Under the pieces are notes generated by a model that was given only the letters and a program-made list of their open reading frames with translations, searched no databases and was not told where the DNA came from. Of a stretch of 64,000 nt of DNA, positions 59,601 through 64,000 are shown piece by piece (the first letter of the stretch is position 1; every line of letters begins with the position of its first letter). The DNA lies in contig AZLU01000177.1 in the NCBI GenBank assembly GCA_002224055.1, forward strand, positions 1 through 64,000. Direction: 5' to 3'. The translations under genes and the position numbers were made by a program. Source of the stretch: Pezizomycotina sp. ARF18 (Eukaryota; Ascomycota).

Positions 59601-62071
59601 AGAAAAAGAAAAGAAGACTAAAAAGTTATTAGAACAAAAAGAGGAGAAAAATCCTCCGAAACAAAATCATTTTAGACATCGCGTCGGCTTTTGCCCTGCC
59701 GCGACGCCAGAGATGTCTCTGAGTTTAAATTACTCTGCCTCAGGTAATATGCAGCGCAGCTCCCCTTCCTTCAGGCTTCTTTGAATAGACTTCTTAAATG
59801 CCGGGGAAGAATGAACACCGATGACAACAGATGTTGTACTTTCGTACGATAGCATTCGTGAAATGTTTTCATGGGGTAGATCGATAATTTTGGTAATTTA
59901 AATCGTATCGCGGCCGCCTTGGAGGAAAAATGTCAGCGGAAGAAAGATGATACTCGAAGGAGAATGCGCAAAAGCACGGAGTACTGCACAAAAAAAAATT
60001 TTTTTTTTGTTTTTTTTTAGAGGCAGGGGAATTGAGATGCTTCTTCCCAGCGCATGCAGACGCAACCTGCGCATGCAATTTTTAGACAAGCATGAAGTTG
60101 CAGAAACCCTTAACAAATTTCAAGCAATTTTTCAACAAACTCAGTTCTGCCCGAAAAATAATGATGGGATTGCAAGCGCCGGAGCTAACGCAAACAGCCC
60201 ATCCTATCAATCAATTCGAAAACGAAATATTAAGGCGAGCTAAACCCGAGAGCAACAAGAAACAAAATGGTTCGCTGTGTAGCGCGAGTGCCCTCACCTT
60301 GCTTTAAAGTTTGTAAGACCTAAATGTCATAAATCCGGAGTTGGCCACCGGGAATAAATATAGCACTGTCTTGACGATAAAAGCGGTCCTGTCCTTTATT
60401 GGCCCTTTGGTGTGGACCTTGCGCTGTGATACTGGCAGTGCCATTGCCCTACCAAGAGAGAGCGTTGCGGCCATCGAGGAGCATATTGGCGAACATATTG
60501 CCCTTTTTTTTTTTTCTCCTTTAGCGCAATTTTCACCACAAATATCCATGAATCTATCATGTAGGTCAGGTTTCAGTGTGCACCATTGATTTCCTATCGT
60601 CTGGACCCCGACGTTCGCACTTTTTTGAATTACCCCAGCAGAGCGTTTCCGGATTTTCAGGCAGAAGCGAGAACAAATGGTTAGATAAAGTCCCCTTCAA
60701 GTGAGTATACGTGATTTTCAAACGACGCTCCCTCGTATCCAGTCGTATACATATAGTTTTGGGACTCACTTTATATTTTTGCTGCAATCTTTTCTGGCGC
60801 CTGTTTGAAGTCCGCACTTCGGAGTGGTTCTTGTGTAAAGCTCAAACTTTGCCGACAAAAGTTTCAATGGGAACATCGGTCGCCGCAGAGCCTTCGTGCC
60901 GGCCAAGCCTCTTCGTGGAACACGTCACCATCCCATGTGATCGGGTTTCTCCAAGGGGAGGGAGGAATTCGTCTTTTGGTCTCGTGTCTCCTCAAAAATC
61001 CTGTCTGACGTCAGAGCTCACGGAAACCCCTTCATCGTGACATCTTTGAAGTGCAGGTTCTACATATTGAAGAAAGTATAGAAGGATACTTTAAGTATTT
61101 ATCATTTGCGAAGATTTTATTACAGTACGTAGTTAATATAAATTAAAAAAGAAAAAAAGAAAAAAAAAAATTTTTTTTATGCAAATAGCTGTCGTACACT
61201 TACAAATGAAACAAAATAAAATTAAACTAAAGAACCTATAGCAAAAAAAAAAAAGGTCAAGGAGGGTGCTTTTAGAGGCGGGGCGTCGCCAGTCACATCC
61301 CCGACGTTATATACTATACTCAAGTATTCCTTATTGAATATAGTTCTCCACCTTGCAGAATGCATTTTTTTCTATACTCGGCTTTTCAGCTTAGGTAATC
61401 TAGACTCTGAAGAGGACTGGACAAGAATTTGCCTTTGGCCATCCTGAGAGTCTTCAGCGAAGACTATCAAGAGTGGCCTCAGCAAGTTGCAACTCGAGCC
61501 CGATGTTCCTGCTCCTACCCAAGCTATACTGTGTATGTAGCTAAACAGTTGCAGCTTGCGGAGTTGCAACAGGCGGCTATTTCCCCCCGAATGCTGCGGA
61601 GCCCCAAACCATTACCGAATATAAACTTCAAGGGAAACGAAGTTTTGTGGTTGCTTACATAATCTCAAATTTTGTAGAGCATGGGGCAAAAAAAGGACCC
61701 CTTCCTTATTTCCCCTCCTTTCTTAGGTATTCGGAGTATCACCCCAGAATTTGCAGCCTCCATCTAAAAGTTTCTTTCTCTTTCGTCAACACCCGCCAAG
61801 TTCGACGAGCAATTCCTCCTCTGAGTCTGCTACGACCTTTACCCAGCGGATTACCTTCTACAGCTCCTTCGAAGAATAGACTATTATCCGCGGAGCCTTT
61901 TTTTTTTTTTTTTTCTACCCAAGATTGCATTTACGAGTTGAAAATCGCCCACCGCTCTATTTTAAAGGACTACGAGAATGATTGGGGCCATTACGCGAGC
62001 AGAGCATCAACGTCCCAGCACCCTTAAATCTACATCCCTCTTATCCCACCTTTCGCTACGTATCTGGCAAC
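56693..62071. other. 5.4-kb non-coding stretch
   Basis: Purine- and pyrimidine-rich runs throughout, including the T/A tract at 57402-57448, T runs near 59092-59110 and an A9-T10 junction at 59990-60008. Lys-rich frames such as 57732-58193 on the minus strand follow from composition. No gene recognised. Confidence 0.45.
57402..57448. repeat. T-rich run joined to A18
   Basis: A 29-bp T run with three C interruptions is followed directly by eighteen A. Confidence 0.85.
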
Positions 62072-63376
62072 ATGACTTCATATACGGAGATCCCCAAATC
62101 TATGTTAAAACCAAGGCGGGTATTACAGCTTGTCGAAGAAGCTAGTTCAAGTTCTGATCCTAATAAGTGGTTAGACGCTTTAAAAGAATTTGGAAATGCC
62201 GCGGAAGCCGTTCAAGCCAAAAGAAAAGTATTTCTTTCTCGTCTGCGTCTTTGCATAAAGAAAGGAGAAAGAAGCAAAAGAAGCTAACTGATGTTTGATA
62301 CACCTCGCGATCGGACAGACCATCCCTGCCTCCTCGATTGGCCCAGCATCTACGGCTTGTACGTATACTGGCGTTACTTACGACGAAGGAGCACCTCCTC
62401 ACGTATGGGGTCTTGCAGATCCAGCCATGGAAGAGCCGCTGAATTTCGGAACAACTTGGTTGGGTGAGTTAATATTAGTCATGCTAGTATTCTCCGCCAG
62501 AGCAAATTTGAGAACAGATAACCGATACGGCACTATGCATACACCTCAGAATCAGCGCTTGAGGACCCGCATGGAGATGCGCTCTGGCCTATCGATTCTT
62601 GCGAAGCGTTGGTCCGAACTTCATTGGATATCATATTATGCGACAGACTGCGTCTCTTAGATTCCCAGGGCAATAAAGGTATCCGGAAGATGAGGCTGCA
62701 AGGTGAATTTTCTATTGAAACTCAAATCACAGTTCGGCGAAAGGAGACGTCGTCAACGGCTGCGTCAATTACGCCATCGGCCACGGCGTCGGAGGTATAC
62801 TTGATTCGGCCGTCATTGCGATCGAGGTTAAGATGAGATCAACATTTCAAAAGGCCCTTACACAACTAATATTCTATCTCGGTATGCTCTCTCTCTCTCT
62901 CTCTCTCTCTCTCCTTCCGGTACTGGCCGTTTTACGTTCTTCATTATCTCAGGTTATTTCCCTTCTATAAGGTGTTTTTCTGACGAAATTAACCCTTTCT
63001 AGCGGGACTTCAACAACGGAAGGACGAAAAAAAGATCATCTGCACAGTATATGGCATTGCCACGGACGGTGTCGGATTCGAATTTTTTTTCGCCTAGACG
63101 AGGATAAGATTTTGCAGAGTTCCGGCAGACTTCGGTTCAAAAACCCTTTCGACCGCAAAAAGATATTCAAATATATTGATAAACATTTTGGAGGCGGGGC
63201 TTAGGGCGTTCCCCCACACAACGCCCGATGCGTCTTTTCCGTCTTCCTCTACAATCTGGACACGAAGGGTTGAGCGACCCCGTTTTGTAACGGATACTAG
63301 ACAAGACATTACTGCAACAGAATGGGGTGTAGAAACAACCGACGATGAAGACGAGTACAGCGTTATATCCGATTGA
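62072..63376 (+). CDS. PD-(D/E)XK nuclease-like fungal accessory protein
   Basis: ATG 62072: MTSYTEIPKSMLKPRRVLQL, WLDALKEFGNAAEAVQAKRK. Further on: EDPHGDALWPIDSCEALVRT, SLDIILCDRLRLLDSQGNKG, IRKMRLQGEFSI; then, in the adjoining frame, GDVVNGCVNYAIGHGVGGIL followed by DSAVIAIEVKMRSTFQKALT and QLIFYL. A 121-nt intron (62882-63002, GTATGC to TTCTAG) joins to AGLQQRKDEKKIICTVYGIA, TDGVGFEFFRLDEDKILQSS, and KNPFDRKKIFKYIDK; the last frame ends with acidic DEDEYSVISD. The beta-strand pattern with D...EVK, then a helix and 'TVYGIATDGVGFEFF', is that of fungal proteins with a restriction-endonuclease-like fold, often lineage-specific. Catalytic candidates are the Asp of ILDSA, the Glu and the Lys of EVK. 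Nuclease activity is inference. About four frame changes. A short intron near 62465 is possible. Confidence 0.6.
62887..62913 (+). repeat. (CT)n microsatellite in the intron of the nuclease-like gene
   Basis: Thirteen and a half CT units starting a few bases after the GTATGC donor. Confidence 0.95.
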
Positions 63377-63440
63377 ACTCCATTAAAGCGTGCTGTTTTT
63401 ATTTCTAAAAAAGCTCAAAGATTCCTTTTTTTTTTTTCTT

Positions 63441-63548
63441 TTTCCCCTTTCCCCTTTTCCCCCTTTCCCTTTTCCCCTTTTCCCCTTTTCCCCTTTTCCC
63501 CTTTTCCCTTTTCCCTTTTTCCCTTTTTCCCTTTTCCCCTTTTCCCTT
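63441..63548 (+). repeat. CCCCTTTT-type minisatellite
   Basis: About thirteen units of T3-5 C3-5 alternating without other bases; strand-asymmetric C/T tract about 65 bp after the nuclease-like gene's stop. Confidence 0.95.
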
Positions 63549-64000
63549 TGTCTATGCAGTTTCTCCTTTGTCGTTGGTGGCGGAAACTGAGTAAGAACCC
63601 CCAGTCTCCCTTGCTATATAAATTGTCAAATCAGTCTGACGATATTTAGGTCCTAATAAAAATCGTATACGCCCTCTATACTCCACCCTCGCGGCATATA
63701 TCAGCTACGACGTCCATAGCTTCGATCATAAAGAGACGGAAAATTACTTCGTCGGTAACTTTTGCGATCTCGCTGCTGTCGCAGGTGGCGTCGGACGGTT
63801 GGGAAGTTTACAAGAGGAGGTATATATCCTGGATGAGGCCGCTGGGGATTGGTTGAAGGGTAGGGATATGGTGTTTCTAAGCTATCTTTTCGCCTCATCA
63901 CTCAACGCACCTTTTTTCAGTTATTTATAACTATATTCTATGATCTGTATATAATTCAACCTCCCGGTTCTTCGCTGTTTCGCCCATATATTGGTCAGGG
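63549..64000. other. Right-edge region, no assigned gene
   Basis: The plus strand at 63660-63850 has protein-like pieces (YALYTPPSRHIS, VTFAISLLSQVASDGWEVYK) that could be part of a further gene, but I cannot assign them. Confidence 0.3.

Noticed and set aside
58371-60076. Cluster of GCATGC motifs, several as GCGCATGC
   Set aside because: The hexamer also occurs at 5023, 7729, 9025, 21707, 25018, 34857 and 48823, so the cluster is not clearly special.
1-64000. CRISPR arrays, bacterial-type operons, rRNA genes
   Set aside because: Spliceosomal introns and fungal proteins show eukaryotic nuclear DNA; no array or rRNA sequence was seen.

Overview
The window looks like nuclear DNA of a filamentous ascomycete (Pezizomycotina; I cannot fix the class). 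The evidence is short introns (about 70-150 nt) with GTAAGT-like donors and CTAAC/CTAAT branch sites, fungal versions of housekeeping genes (NOC4, ATP4, ACH1, PWP1), an intron-bearing tRNA-Trp, a fungal NLR-type receptor and a small copia-like LTR element. Long T and A homopolymers are frequent between genes.

One property affects every gene call. Nearly every conserved gene breaks frame at single-base insertions or deletions, mostly a base missing from a short homopolymer, while the protein continues in the next frame. Genes that are essential in other fungi are affected as much as accessory ones, so I read this mainly as unpolished sequence rather than decay. CDS coordinates below are outer limits of a gene read across introns and such shifts.

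Layout: NOC4 (-, cut by the left edge) and ATP4 (+) diverge at 0.9-1.2 kb; a questin-oxidase-like gene (-) follows to 4.1 kb. A 5.7-kb stretch without recognisable genes leads to a possible ORF and ACH1 (+, 10.7-12.3 kb). At 14-18.7 kb on the minus strand is an NLR-type gene (SesB-like hydrolase, NB-ARC, unrecognised C-terminal part), preceded by a decapeptide-repeat coding stretch that may be its N-terminal exon. A tRNA-Trp lies at 20.7 kb in gene-poor DNA. Then come a HAD-family hydrolase with a C-terminal AKL (-, 23.8-24.6 kb) and a convergent pair linked to ubiquitin: a HECT_2/UBE3D-type E2-binding protein (+) and the N-terminal glutamine amidohydrolase NTAQ1 (-). A conserved small fungal protein starts at 33.25 kb and the WD40 ribosome-biogenesis gene PWP1 (-) fills 35.5-37.5 kb.

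The right half is sparser: a gag-only copia-like LTR element with a perfect 5-bp target duplication (39.6-41.4 kb), two large, mostly disordered proteins (46.6-49.6 and 51.1-53.4 kb, +), a weak minus-strand gene at 56 kb, and a PD-(D/E)XK-nuclease-like accessory gene at 62.1-63.4 kb. The spaces between them are long and rich in homopurine/homopyrimidine runs and simple repeats. The most interesting items are the NLR with its upstream repeat block, the gag-only element, a 93-nt foldback sequence inside the HECT_2 gene, and the nuclease-like gene.
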